Below are positions 1-8,833 of a stretch of DNA of 64,000 nt, one piece after another. Both the position numbers and the translations under genes were made by a program. This stretch comes from Sporocytophaga myxococcoides. Its GTDB lineage: Bacteria > Bacteroidota > Bacteroidia > Cytophagales > Cytophagaceae. A model generated the notes under the pieces. It saw only the letters and a list, made by a program, of their open reading frames with translations. It made no database searches and was not told where the DNA came from. The stretch spans positions 166,447-230,446 of the forward strand of contig NZ_BBLT01000011.1 in the NCBI RefSeq assembly GCF_000775915.1, in the 5' to 3' direction. How positions within the stretch are numbered: the first letter of the stretch is position 1; every line of letters begins with the position of its first letter.

Positions 1-582
1 AACAGAACTCTTGGAGGGCAGTTTACAATGCACATCAATGCAGCATTTGTAATAGGACTTATTCTTGCTTTTCCTTATACATTCTGGGAAATCTGGAGCT
101 TTATTAAACCAGGATTGTATATAAAAGAGCAAACTGCAGCAAGCGGTCTACTGTTCTATGTAACGCTTTTGTTTATCTCCGGTGTGCTTTTTGGTTACTA
201 CATCGTTTCTCCGATGTCCATTAACTTTCTTGCAAATTATACTCTGGATCCAAGTATTGAAAATAACTTTGACCTGGCATCATATATTTCTACCCTTACC
301 ATGATGGTTCTCGGTAGCGGTTTGATGTTCCAGTTGCCTGTAGCTGTATTTATACTTTCGAAGCTGGGCGTCATGACTCCCGACTTTATGAAAGCTTACA
401 GAAGGCATGCCATTGTTGTTATTTTAGTAGTTGCAGCTATCATCACTCCTCCTGATGTTCTTAGTCAGGTCGTAATTTCTCTGCCTCTTTTTGTGCTGTA
501 TGAATTAAGTATCTTTATCTCTGCCAGTGTAAACAAGAAGAGAAAGAAAAAAGAAGAAATGCAAGAGCTGACATATTCTTAG
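1..582 (+). CDS. tatC: TatC, Sec-independent protein translocase subunit (5' end outside window)
   Basis: The reading frame is open from base 1, so the gene begins upstream of the window and only the last 193 codons are seen. TatC is the multi-spanning receptor of the twin-arginine translocase, which moves folded proteins across the inner membrane. What is visible fits the second to sixth membrane segments of TatC: the stretch after FPYTFWEIWSFIKPGLY (the first periplasmic loop is already partly lost), then helices at about 40-60, 85-110 and 130-165 of the visible part. The ITPPDVLSQ segment between the last helices is a strong TatC signature. The tail is short, charged and lysine-rich (KKRKKKEE), as expected for a cytoplasmic end. 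An internal ATG at 28 is not the true start. A terminator hairpin follows directly. Confidence 0.93.
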   Translation, partial: NRTLGGQFTMHINAAFVIGLILAFPYTFWEIWSFIKPGLYIKEQTAASGLLFYVTLLFISGVLFGYYIVSPMSINFLANYTLDPSIENNFDLASYISTLTMMVLGSGLMFQLPVAVFILSKLGVMTPDFMKAYRRHAIVVILVVAAIITPPDVLSQVVISLPLFVLYELSIFISASVNKKRKKKEEMQELTYS

Positions 583-626
583 GACTTATCAAGTCCTGCT
601 TTATATAAAGCAGGACTTTCATTTTT
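581..626 (+). terminator. Terminator after tatC with an overlapping alternative hairpin
   Basis: Bases 591-618 form a near-perfect 28-base palindrome (AAGTCCTGC...GCAGGACTT) followed by a T-rich tract, a good intrinsic terminator. A second, smaller hairpin overlaps it: AGGACTT at 581-587, which includes part of the tatC stop codon, can pair with AAGTCCT at 591-597. The two structures share the same middle strand and exclude each other. Whether this is used for attenuation is not known. Confidence 0.7.
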
Positions 627-661
627 ATCCAATATTAGATCATTAAAATTTACAAACTCAA

Positions 662-1102
662 ATGAGTAAAAAAATTGCACTTGGCGGTGATCATGCCGGG
701 TACACCTACAAGAAGGAAATAATAGCAGACCTTCAGAGCAAAGGTTATGAAGTTAAAGACTTTGGGCCATTTAGTGAAGCATCCGTAGACTATCCGGATT
801 TTGTGCATCCATTATCCAAGGCTGTAGAAAGTAAAGAATTTGATTTTGGAATTCTTATTTGCGGAAGCGGGAATGGAGTTGCAATCACCGCAAATAAATA
901 TAAAGACATCAGGGCTTCGCTGTGCTGGACAAATGATCTTGCTGCATTGGCGAGACAGCATAATGATGCAAACGTACTATGTCTTCCTGCAAGATTTATA
1001 GAACTGGCAGATGCAAAGAAATTTGTCCAGACTTTTATTAATACTCCTTTTGAAGGAGGAAGGCATCAGAACAGAGTTGATAAAATTAATAAATGCTATT
1101 AA
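662..1102 (+). CDS. rpiB: Ribose-5-phosphate isomerase B
   Basis: RpiB interconverts ribose 5-phosphate and ribulose 5-phosphate in the non-oxidative pentose phosphate pathway; it is a cytosolic enzyme of the RpiB/LacAB family. The 146-residue length is normal for the family (about 145-150). The N-terminal LGGDHAGY places Asp10 and His11 in the substrate pocket. The catalytic cysteine is Cys67 in ICGSGNG, followed by the phosphate-binding glycine loop at 68-72. RQHNDANVL at 99-107 is the second active-site segment. The gene lies 80 bp behind the tatC terminator, so it probably has its own start site. Its last 17 bases overlap the end of the convergent membrane-protein gene on the other strand. 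Confidence 0.95.
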   Translation: MSKKIALGGDHAGYTYKKEIIADLQSKGYEVKDFGPFSEASVDYPDFVHPLSKAVESKEFDFGILICGSGNGVAITANKYKDIRASLCWTNDLAALARQHNDANVLCLPARFIELADAKKFVQTFINTPFEGGRHQNRVDKINKCY

Positions 1103-2513
1103 TGGGCTGTACTTTCTGGTATAGCCCTTCATCTACTTTTTTATAAGCAGCTCCTAATGATGGAATCTTTGCAAATATCTTTTCTGCAAGATTCACCCTA
1201 TCAACTATATAGTCAGGGGAATCTCTTAAAAAGTCCCTGTAAATACCTGAAATATTTTCGAAGTTATTAAGGTTGTCAAATCTTTTTTCTGCCAATTGCC
1301 AGTCAAGGTAGGGTGTAGCAAGTGTATTCTCAATATACATTTCCGGAAGTTTGCCTAAAACCAAAACCTTTTTCCCTTTTATTTCCATGAGTGGACTTTG
1401 AAGCGGAGAGGCTATCATTGAAGTAATATTCCAGGTTTTATTATTTATAGAAGCTTTCGATGAAAAAATGAAACTTATTCCTAAGATAAAGATGACGATT
1501 CCTGCAAAAAATGACTCCTTAAAGATTCTATGTCGAATAAGAGAAAACATGTGAGCAGCAAAAAATGCCAGGGCAGGAACAAATATAAAGGTAGAAGAAG
1601 GGGAGAGATTGTTTGATAAAGTGAGGGAAAATGAGCCGAAAATTATCCATAGCAGCATGGATTTGATGAGGTTGTATTGAAAATTGATATATCGCGATGA
1701 ATTCGCAATGATGAAAAATGAGAAAAGCATCACTATTGCCGGAATCAGTAAAATTAAAATGTAGAGTTGGAGACTACCGAAAATAGTTTTTTTATAATTG
1801 ACAAAAGAAAGTACGTAGTAGGTAACAAATTCCGAAGATCCGTTTTTAAGAAAATAGTAAGTCCAGGCAATCAAAAACGGAAAAGCGAATCCGACAATTA
1901 ATAAAAGGAACTTCCTAAGGTTTAAGACCCCAAAGAATAAATAAGATAGAAAAGCAAAGAAAAAGAAAAGGCCAAGTTGAATGCTGAATAGAGCTGCGAT
2001 TCCGATAAAGATTCCTGAATACAGCATAAGTTCTTCTTTTAAATCGTTGCGGAGCTGTTGGAATATAAGAAATAAAGCAATTAGCAAAAAGGTGGTACCC
2101 AGCAAAGTAGGAAACAAAGTATTGAAGTCAAAGAATAAAGTAGCAAACAGGAAGTAAAAAAGAGCTGGTAAGGTACTTCTATCCCTGAGGGCACCTACTG
2201 CATTTAAAATTAAATTAAAAATTACCCCCTGAAAGATGACAAAAAATGCAGATGTAATCCCAAAAGCAGTCTGTGATTTTCCAAAAAACAGATTCAGGAA
2301 ATAATATACCGAGGCTGACAGTGGGCCTGTGGGAAACCAAATATCTCTATACATGGAAGCACCTGAATGCAACCTTTCGCCTATAGTGAGCCAGTTGATT
2401 TCATTAAGAAGCAATGGACTGCCATTTAACATGAAAGTTATTCTGATAATCAGAAATATAATAACCACAACCCCTAAGCGGAAGGGATCAAAAGTTTTGA
2501 AAAATCTAACCAA
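1086..2513 (-). CDS. Polytopic membrane protein, GT-C glycosyltransferase-like
   Basis: This 475-residue protein has about ten to twelve hydrophobic segments, the first at 13-30. After it comes a loop with NEINWLTIGERLHSG and then YRDIWFPTGPLSASVYYF. A first extracytoplasmic loop of this form, with an acidic residue after the first helix and a D-W-x-P-x-G-P pattern, is typical of GT-C fold transferases and their relatives that use polyprenyl-phosphate sugars. The C-terminal 100 residues are soluble (PEMYIENTLATPYLDWQLAE onward) and probably periplasmic. I cannot name the substrate. It stands alone on the minus strand, divergent from rbfA and convergent with rpiB. A catalytic acid is not firmly placed, so 'glycosyltransferase-like membrane protein' is as far as the sequence goes. 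Confidence 0.6.
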   Translation of the reverse strand: MVRFFKTFDPFRLGVVVIIFLIIRITFMLNGSPLLLNEINWLTIGERLHSGASMYRDIWFPTGPLSASVYYFLNLFFGKSQTAFGITSAFFVIFQGVIFNLILNAVGALRDRSTLPALFYFLFATLFFDFNTLFPTLLGTTFLLIALFLIFQQLRNDLKEELMLYSGIFIGIAALFSIQLGLFFFFAFLSYLFFGVLNLRKFLLLIVGFAFPFLIAWTYYFLKNGSSEFVTYYVLSFVNYKKTIFGSLQLYILILLIPAIVMLFSFFIIANSSRYINFQYNLIKSMLLWIIFGSFSLTLSNNLSPSSTFIFVPALAFFAAHMFSLIRHRIFKESFFAGIVIFILGISFIFSSKASINNKTWNITSMIASPLQSPLMEIKGKKVLVLGKLPEMYIENTLATPYLDWQLAEKRFDNLNNFENISGIYRDFLRDSPDYIVDRVNLAEKIFAKIPSLGAAYKKVDEGLYQKVQPINSIY

Positions 2514-2591
2514 GGCAAAAGATTATTTGTTAATTTTCGATTAAAACTTGTTAATTAAAACTAAGTTTGAAGTAAATATAACTACTTGTTC

Positions 2592-2627
2592 ATTTAATGG
2601 ATATAATTTTGATAAATTCCATTAAAT
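2592..2627 (+). promoter_or_regulatory. Probable rbfA promoter inside a 10-bp inverted repeat
   Basis: TAATTTTG at 2604-2611 is an exact match to the Bacteroidota -7 element TAnnTTTG. It sits in the middle of a perfect inverted repeat: ATTTAATGGA at 2592-2601 and TCCATTAAAT at 2618-2627, separated by 16 bases. The rbfA ATG is at 2653. The -33 element is weak (a TTG at 2587-2589, spaced 14 bases). The dyad around the -7 box could be an operator for a dimeric repressor or a hairpin at the transcript start. Confidence 0.5.
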
Positions 2628-2652
2628 AAATCATCCTTCATCGATACGGAAA

Positions 2653-3039
2653 ATGGACAGCAAAAGACAACAAAAAGTTTCCAGATTAATACAAAAAGAA
2701 ATGGGAGAACTTTTTCAGAGAGACACCAAAGGAATATTTGGGGGAGCATTTATCACTGTGACTCATGTAAAAATCAGCCCTGATCTTGGGGTTGCTTCTA
2801 TTTATTTAAGCTTTTTGAAAAACAATAACCAAAATGCCATTCTTCAAAATATAAGAGAAAATACCAAGCAGGTCAGAAAAATGCTGGGGGAGAAAGTCGG
2901 AAAACAGCTGAGAATCGTCCCACAACTTGTTTTTCATATCGATGATACTGTTGAATATGCTGCGAATATTGATAAGATCCTTTCCGGACTTGATATTCCT
3001 CCTGCAAAAAATGAGGATGAAGAAAACGAAGACGAATAA
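2653..3039 (+). CDS. rbfA: Ribosome-binding factor A
   Basis: RbfA binds the immature 30S subunit near helix 1 of 16S rRNA and helps its processing, especially in the cold. The 128-residue protein has the single KH-like fold of the family: the opening SKRQQKVSRLIQKEMGELF, the strand segment FITVTHVKISPDLGVASIYLS at about 34-55, and RKMLGEKVGKQLRIVPQLVFHIDDTVE at about 76-102. The last 15 residues are acidic (NEDEENEDE) and look disordered. It is followed after 17 bases by the permease gene, which starts with TTG, so the two are likely co-transcribed. Confidence 0.93.
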   Translation: MDSKRQQKVSRLIQKEMGELFQRDTKGIFGGAFITVTHVKISPDLGVASIYLSFLKNNNQNAILQNIRENTKQVRKMLGEKVGKQLRIVPQLVFHIDDTVEYAANIDKILSGLDIPPAKNEDEENEDE

Positions 3040-3056
3040 TTTAAATCTATAAAGTT

Positions 3057-4283
3057 TTGAGGGTACCCTTTTTCATTGCAAAGCGCTATTTTTTATTTGG
3101 CAGGAAAATTAATTTTATAAATATAGTTTCTCTGCTCTCCATCCTTGTGGTTGCTTTTGTAACCATGTCTCTTGTGGTAGCACTAAGCGTATTCAATGGA
3201 TTGGAGAACCTTATCCGTTCACTTTACAATACCTTTGATCCACAATTAAAGATTTCCGCTGTGAAGGGAAAATCCTTTAAGGTTGATCATGATTTTCTGG
3301 ATAAGCTTAAATCCAATAAGGGAATAGCTATCATTACGGAAGTCATAGAGGACAATGTTCTTGTCAAATACAAGGAAGATCAAATGGTAGTGAAAATGAA
3401 AGGGGTTTCGGAAAACTTTCTCAATCAAAAGAGACTAGATTCCATGATTGTGGCAGGAGAGCTGAAGTTCCATGACAGAGGAAAAGATTATGCAATCATA
3501 GGCCGGGGAATCCAGTATAATCTGGCTATTTCACTGAATAGTGAAATTAACCCCTTGCAAGTCTGGTACCCTAAAAATATTAAAGCAGTATCTTCTTTAA
3601 GTCCTGACAAAGTTTTTAGCAGAGAAAACATAAGGGCAGGAGCAGTATTTGCCATTGAAAAGCAATATGACGATAATTATATTTTCGTACCACTGGATTT
3701 TGCAGAAAGACTGTTGAATTATGGGGACAAACGTACATCTTTGGAGATAAAGGTAAAGGATGGTTTTAAAGTAAATAAAGTAAGAGATCAATTGAGAGAA
3801 TTGCTCGGCGAGGATTATCTTGTTCAGAATAGTGACGAGCAGCATGCAAGCCTGTTGCGTGCTGTTAAAATTGAAAAACTTTTTATGTTTTTTACTATAT
3901 CATTTATCCTTGCTGTGGCTTCTATGAATATATTCTTCTGTCTTACAATGCTTGCCATTAACAAGAAACGTGATATAGCCATTCTCTATTCATTGGGTGC
4001 AACACCATCTATGGTTAGGGCAATTTTTCTTACTGAAGGCGCTTTGATTGCATTTACCGGAGCTATTTTAGGACTTGTTCTTGGTATTGGACTTTGCATA
4101 GCCCAGCAACAATTCGGAATGGTCTCTATGGGTATGGAAACATCCCTCGTGGATGCATATCCCGTTAAAATGGAACTCAGTGATTTCATTAGCACAGGTA
4201 TTACAATTATTGTCATCACCTTTTTAGCCTCTGTAAGACCTGCAAATAGGGCCATTGAGGTTAGTATAAGGGAAAATATTTAA
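3057..4283 (+). CDS. LolC/LolE-type ABC transporter permease (FtsX family)
   Basis: The 408-residue protein has the layout of the LolC/LolE family: one membrane helix near the N-terminus (about 20-48, after FIAKRYFLFGRKINFINIVS), a large periplasmic domain (about 50-270), and three more helices (about 275-305, 325-350, 375-395) carrying the FtsX domain. The opening FFIAKRYF and the NIVSLLSILVVAF segment are typical of these lipoprotein-releasing permeases. In Gram-negative bacteria such proteins pull lipoproteins from the inner membrane with the ATPase LolD; no LolD gene is adjacent here, so the exact substrate is an inference. The start is TTG, 17 bases after rbfA, chosen because the family begins a few residues before FFIAKRY. 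Confidence 0.8.
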   Translation: MRVPFFIAKRYFLFGRKINFINIVSLLSILVVAFVTMSLVVALSVFNGLENLIRSLYNTFDPQLKISAVKGKSFKVDHDFLDKLKSNKGIAIITEVIEDNVLVKYKEDQMVVKMKGVSENFLNQKRLDSMIVAGELKFHDRGKDYAIIGRGIQYNLAISLNSEINPLQVWYPKNIKAVSSLSPDKVFSRENIRAGAVFAIEKQYDDNYIFVPLDFAERLLNYGDKRTSLEIKVKDGFKVNKVRDQLRELLGEDYLVQNSDEQHASLLRAVKIEKLFMFFTISFILAVASMNIFFCLTMLAINKKRDIAILYSLGATPSMVRAIFLTEGALIAFTGAILGLVLGIGLCIAQQQFGMVSMGMETSLVDAYPVKMELSDFISTGITIIVITFLASVRPANRAIEVSIRENI

Positions 4284-4379
4284 GAATCAGGACGATTCGG
4301 TTTCTGTGTATAATTATCTTCTCTTTTTCATTTCTTCTAAAACTGAATTTAGTATATTGTATACTTGTTTTAATCCGAA

Positions 4380-7319
4380 ATGAAAGTCTCAACTGCCGAA
4401 CCGTTCCAAATAATTTATTCATTGTTTGAGCATGAATACCTTGGGTATCTTTTTGAATCTTATGTGGTTCAGTTAGATGCTAATGGTAGACTTACGTTCA
4501 AGCATCAGAATATTTCTTCAAAGAATGCAGAGGAGTTTTCAGCGGGTTTAAATGAAGTAGACTTTAAATTAATACATCTTACTGATAGCATTCAACAGGA
4601 TGCAATTCTTAAGAAGTTTTACAATAAAAAAGTTACTCCGGCAGAATTTTTTCTTAAAGTATATAATAAAGATAAGGGAGATGCCCTGCTTCAGGAGGCC
4701 ATAGGAGATTATATTGAACACAGAAAGGCTGAAATCCTTGAGTTGCTTCATGATAAAATGGTCTTCGAAATGGGTAATGATGGTGAACCAACGTGGAAGC
4801 GTATTCATCTTGCTCCTGAGAAAGCTTCGGTATTGTTTCATTTCATGAGGAATGAAGACAATACACATTATTTTCCTACAATTAAGTATCAAGGGGAAAA
4901 GGTAGAGTTCCAGTATAAAAATGCGATCATCATTTGTAATTCACCGGCATGGCTGCTGGTAGGTGATAAAGTTTACAGCTTTAAAAAGGATGTAGACGGG
5001 AATAAATTAAAACCTTTCCTTAACAAGAAATTCATAGTGGTACCAAGAAAGATGGAAGATACCTACTATGAAAAGTTTGTAACGCCCCTTATTGCAACTT
5101 TTGATGTTCATGCGAAGGGCTTTCAGATTTTTGCGGAAGATTACGAGCCTAAACCAGTTATTACATTTACTGAGCTGGCAACAGCAGGCAAGAGCCTGAA
5201 CCTGTTCAATGCTGGTTCCGGTGATGTTGAAGTGCAGGAAGCAGAGGATTGTAAAATTGTATTTAACCTTGCATTTCAGTATGGCAACTTTACATTTAAC
5301 TCTGATGTCAACGGAAGTAATTATGTGAAGATGGAAAAGACCAAAGACTCTTATGTTTTTCATAAGGTAAAAAGGTCTATGGAGTGGGAAAAGTCAATTC
5401 TGGTTGAGCTGAGAGATCTTGGTCTTGAGCTGAAAAATGGCAAATTGATGCTTGAAAGATTTGAGGCGTTTTCCTGGATGAATCGCTACAGAGATGAGCT
5501 GGTTGCAAGAAATTTTGTTGTCAGACAAAACGTTAAAGATAACAAGAAGTATTTTGTTGGTGAGACCTCTATCAACTTAGAAGTTAAAGAGAACAATGAT
5601 TGGTTCGATATACATGTTTCTGTAAAATTCGGTGATTTCGAAATTCCTTTCTTAAAACTTCGCAATTACATTTTAAAGAAAAAAAAGGAGTTTGTACTAC
5701 CTAATGGCGAAATAGCTGTTATTCCTGAAGAATGGTTTACACAATATGCTGAGCTATTTGCTTTCATGGAAGATCCAAATGACGAAAATGACCTGAAGTT
5801 AAAGAAGCATCACCTTGCACTTGTTCAAGAGCTGCATAGTGGAAATCTTGCTAAGGTTACGATTAGTCAGAAGCTTGAAAAACTTAAGGAGTTTGAAGAG
5901 ATTGAGGACCATCCAATTCCTTCGGGTTTCCTTGGTGAGCTAAGGCCTTATCAGAAAGCGGGCTACAATTGGATGCAGTTTCTTTACAAGTATAAGTTCG
6001 GAGGCTGTCTTGCAGATGATATGGGTCTTGGAAAGACAGTTCAGACATTAGCATTTCTTCAGTCATTAAAAGAAAGCGGAGCAACAAGTGCGACTTTGCT
6101 TATAATGCCGACATCTTTGTTATATAACTGGGAGATGGAGGCCCGTAAGTTCACTCCTTCCTTAAGAATATTGAATTATACAGGAACAGGAAGAGATAAA
6201 AATGTTGAGCAGTTTGAATCCTATGATCTTATTCTTTCTTCCTACGGAACAGTAAGAATTGATATAGAGCATCTGAAAAATTACTATTTTAACTATATCA
6301 TACTCGACGAATCACAGGCGATAAAAAATCCTGACAGCAATATTGCCAAAGCGGTTCGTGATCTTAAATCTTCACACCGACTTATTCTTACCGGTACTCC
6401 TATTGAAAATAGTACAATGGACTTATGGTCACAGATTAGCTTTGCCAATCCAGGTTTATTAGGTAGTCAGTCTTTCTTCAGAAATGAATTCCTTAATCCG
6501 ATCGAGAAGAAAAGAGATGATGGGAAGATCAAAAGATTATATTCTATCATAAAGCCTTTTATCCTAAGAAGACAAAAGTCTCAGGTAGCAAAAGACCTTC
6601 CGGAAAAAATTGAGAACGTTAAATTCTCCCGTATGACAGCCTCTCAGGAAGCCGAATATGAAAAGGTAAAGTCAAGCTATAGAAACATGATCCTTGAGTC
6701 TATAGAAGAGAAGGGCGTAGGCAATTCTCAGTTCCTGCTACTTCAGGGTCTTACAAAGTTAAGACAACTTGCCAATCATCCTTTGATGGTGGATGAGAAC
6801 TATGATGGAGATTCCGGCAAGATGGAAGACGTGCTTTATATGCTTGAAAACGCCATTAGCAAGAATCACAAAATACTTATCTTTAGTCAGTTTGTAAAGC
6901 ATCTTAGTATCCTCAGGAACTACCTTGATGAAAAGAAGGTAACTTACGCTTATCTTGATGGTTCTACCAAAGACAGAAAAGCTCAGGTTGATTATTTCCA
7001 GGACAATGAAGAGGTGCGAGTATTTCTGATAAGTCTGAAAGCCGGTGGTGTTGGTCTTAACCTGACAGCTGCAGACTATGTGTTTATCCTTGATCCTTGG
7101 TGGAATCCCGCAATTGAAGCCCAGGCAGTAGACAGAGCTTATAGAATAGGTCAAAAGAATAAAGTATTTACCTACAAGTTTATTTCTCAGAACACGGTAG
7201 AAGAAAAAATTCTAAACCTTCAGAAGAATAAGTTGAAGCTGGCTGAAGAGCTTATTACCACAGAAGAAAGTTTTGTGAAGAACCTGTCGAGAGAAGACAT
7301 ACAGTCGATATTTGACTAA
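4380..7319 (+). CDS. SNF2-family DEAD/DEAH-box helicase (RapA/HepA-like group)
   Basis: This 979-residue protein has a long N-terminal half (1-520) without a motif I recognise, then a complete SNF2 ATPase. Motif I is DDMGLGKT at 546-553; motif II is DESQ at 643-646; the segment ILTGTPIEN is motif III. The second RecA lobe carries SLKAGGVGLNLTAADYVFILD and QAVDRAYRIGQ, classic motifs V and VI of SNF2 proteins. Such bacterial SNF2 enzymes translocate on double-stranded DNA and remodel protein-DNA complexes; the actual partner (RNA polymerase or other) cannot be told from sequence. It is monocistronic, about 100 bp after the permease. No restriction or defence genes flank it, so a housekeeping role is more likely than a phage-defence one. 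Confidence 0.88.
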   Translation: MKVSTAEPFQIIYSLFEHEYLGYLFESYVVQLDANGRLTFKHQNISSKNAEEFSAGLNEVDFKLIHLTDSIQQDAILKKFYNKKVTPAEFFLKVYNKDKGDALLQEAIGDYIEHRKAEILELLHDKMVFEMGNDGEPTWKRIHLAPEKASVLFHFMRNEDNTHYFPTIKYQGEKVEFQYKNAIIICNSPAWLLVGDKVYSFKKDVDGNKLKPFLNKKFIVVPRKMEDTYYEKFVTPLIATFDVHAKGFQIFAEDYEPKPVITFTELATAGKSLNLFNAGSGDVEVQEAEDCKIVFNLAFQYGNFTFNSDVNGSNYVKMEKTKDSYVFHKVKRSMEWEKSILVELRDLGLELKNGKLMLERFEAFSWMNRYRDELVARNFVVRQNVKDNKKYFVGETSINLEVKENNDWFDIHVSVKFGDFEIPFLKLRNYILKKKKEFVLPNGEIAVIPEEWFTQYAELFAFMEDPNDENDLKLKKHHLALVQELHSGNLAKVTISQKLEKLKEFEEIEDHPIPSGFLGELRPYQKAGYNWMQFLYKYKFGGCLADDMGLGKTVQTLAFLQSLKESGATSATLLIMPTSLLYNWEMEARKFTPSLRILNYTGTGRDKNVEQFESYDLILSSYGTVRIDIEHLKNYYFNYIILDESQAIKNPDSNIAKAVRDLKSSHRLILTGTPIENSTMDLWSQISFANPGLLGSQSFFRNEFLNPIEKKRDDGKIKRLYSIIKPFILRRQKSQVAKDLPEKIENVKFSRMTASQEAEYEKVKSSYRNMILESIEEKGVGNSQFLLLQGLTKLRQLANHPLMVDENYDGDSGKMEDVLYMLENAISKNHKILIFSQFVKHLSILRNYLDEKKVTYAYLDGSTKDRKAQVDYFQDNEEVRVFLISLKAGGVGLNLTAADYVFILDPWWNPAIEAQAVDRAYRIGQKNKVFTYKFISQNTVEEKILNLQKNKLKLAEELITTEESFVKNLSREDIQSIFD

Positions 7320-7320
7320 T

Positions 7321-7535
7321 GGAAGTTAAAAGTTAAGAGTAGAAAGTTCCAAGCATTGTAAAGCATAAAGTTGTATGCATAAAGCGAAAAGCTTTTCCTC
7401 AAATAGAATCCATTTACTGGTGTTTACCTGTCGATTGGTAAGCATTAACTTTTGTCTGAATTATTCTTAGTTAAAGACATTTTAACTTTAAGACATTAAG
7501 TAATCTCAGCATTAGAAACTTTTAACTTTCAACTT
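7321..7535. repeat. Degenerate AT-rich inverted repeat between convergent genes
   Basis: After the helicase stop the sequence reads GGAAGTTAAAAGTTAAGAG and, about 180 bases later, AACTTTTAACTTTCAACTTT, an imperfect inverted copy. The far arm runs into the last codons of the convergent methyltransferase gene. A similar structure occurs at 24956-25095, also between two convergent genes. No gene or RNA is supported in this 200-bp gap. A role as a bidirectional terminator is possible but not shown. Confidence 0.5.
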
Positions 7536-8284
7536 TTTACTTTCCGCTTACAAAGAAATATCAACTCCTTTTCTCCAAGCCCATATTTAACAGCAGCTGC
7601 ATTCCCCACTTCTTCGGCCACATCAATTATTGAAACATCAAAACCTCCTCTTTGAAGGCTTTCATGGAAGTCTTTCCCATGTTTTCTAAAGATTTCCTGG
7701 TCCTCTGCATTGGACAATTCGGAACCTTCAAGAGTGGCTGAAATATCATTATAGATTTTAGTCATAATAATCACAGAGCCATCTGGTTTTATTACTCTTC
7801 TTAACTCTGATAATGCCTTTACCTCATCAGGAACATGCCCTAGAACATGACTACAGATAATAACATCAAAATGGTTGTCAGGAAAATCAATGGATTGTAT
7901 GTCAACTTGCTTCATAGCAACCTGAGGATTGATATCTCCAGAGATATAGTGAAGGTTTTTCATTTTGCGGAATATTTTTTCCAGTCTGTTTTCCGGAGCA
8001 AAATGAAGTACGGCTAACTGATCATGAAAGAAATTTGTTTTATCTCTCAGATAAAGATATAGTACCCTGTTCCTCTCCAGGGTATTGCAGGAAGGACAAG
8101 CGGCATTTTCTCTTTTTACCTTTCCATAAGGAAGAAATTTTGTAAAGCTTTTATTGCAGCAGACACATGTTACTTTAGATCCGGAATAAAAATAACCTCT
8201 TATGGAGAATCTTATGTAATGAAGTTTTATCCGGGTTTTTTCGGAGAGGATAGATTTATAGATCTTCTTTATTATGAGCAACAT
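7529..8284 (-). CDS. Class I SAM-dependent methyltransferase with zinc-ribbon-like N-terminus
   Basis: The 251-residue protein begins with a basic helix-like stretch, then a four-cysteine cluster: CVCC at about 40-43 and CPSC at about 63-66, which suggests a bound zinc. The methyltransferase domain follows from about 90, with LHFAPENRLEKIF as motif I region, GDINP, and FDVIICSHVLGHVPDEVKAL as the post-motif that marks the Methyltransf_11 group. The substrate is not known. Proteins of this build often sit near sugar or cell-surface genes, but here the neighbours are a helicase and a small exported protein, so no pathway can be assigned. Confidence 0.72.
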   Translation of the reverse strand: MLLIIKKIYKSILSEKTRIKLHYIRFSIRGYFYSGSKVTCVCCNKSFTKFLPYGKVKRENAACPSCNTLERNRVLYLYLRDKTNFFHDQLAVLHFAPENRLEKIFRKMKNLHYISGDINPQVAMKQVDIQSIDFPDNHFDVIICSHVLGHVPDEVKALSELRRVIKPDGSVIIMTKIYNDISATLEGSELSNAEDQEIFRKHGKDFHESLQRGGFDVSIIDVAEEVGNAAAVKYGLGEKELIFLCKRKVKS

Positions 8285-8376
8285 TGACCAGAGACAAGAA
8301 TTGAATTGTTAAGTTACTCGAAAGATCATCAAAAACGAAGCAATATGTGTTTTTAAACCAAATTTTAAGACAGCAA

Positions 8377-8715
8377 TTATTGGTTCAGACTTCTAAGAAT
8401 ATCTTTAATAATTGGGGCTCCCAGGCCAGGTATAAAATATTCGATAAAATAATTAGAATTTTTTCGATTGTGGTTTGTGTATGAAAAAGTTGAAGTCCTG
8501 AAGTGGCATAACGATTTCCCTTGAAACTCATTTTTTATAGGGAAAGCAACGTACTGCTGCTGTTTATTAATATGGCTTTTAAATACTATTTTTTTTGAAT
8601 ATAAAAAATCATACTGATTCTTTATAAAAAAATTGTCATTAGAGTTTATCGTTTGAGACTGTACCCTGGCAGCAAAAAATAAGCTTATATAAATAATAGA
8701 TACGATTTTTTTCAT
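8377..8715 (-). CDS. Small exported protein of unknown function
   Basis: A 112-residue protein with a clear N-terminal signal peptide (MKKIVSIIYISLFFAA, probable cleavage after VQS at about residue 20). The mature part is basic and rich in Asn, Lys, Ser, Phe and Tyr, with no motif I recognise. There is a single cysteine and no lipobox. It has no close operon partner: 92 bp separate it from the methyltransferase and 118 bp from the DUF1802 gene. It could be a lineage-restricted protein or the remnant of a longer one. Confidence 0.55.
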   Translation of the reverse strand: MKKIVSIIYISLFFAARVQSQTINSNDNFFIKNQYDFLYSKKIVFKSHINKQQQYVAFPIKNEFQGKSLCHFRTSTFSYTNHNRKNSNYFIEYFIPGLGAPIIKDILRSLNQ

Positions 8716-8833
8716 GGCTGTAAAAACCTGAATATAGGTATATATAAATATAAGTCCTTTTTTGTTAAAAGGTTACAAGTTTTGTTTTAAAATTCTATAT
8801 TAATAAGAGGCAAGAGGGTCCATTAAACAACAC

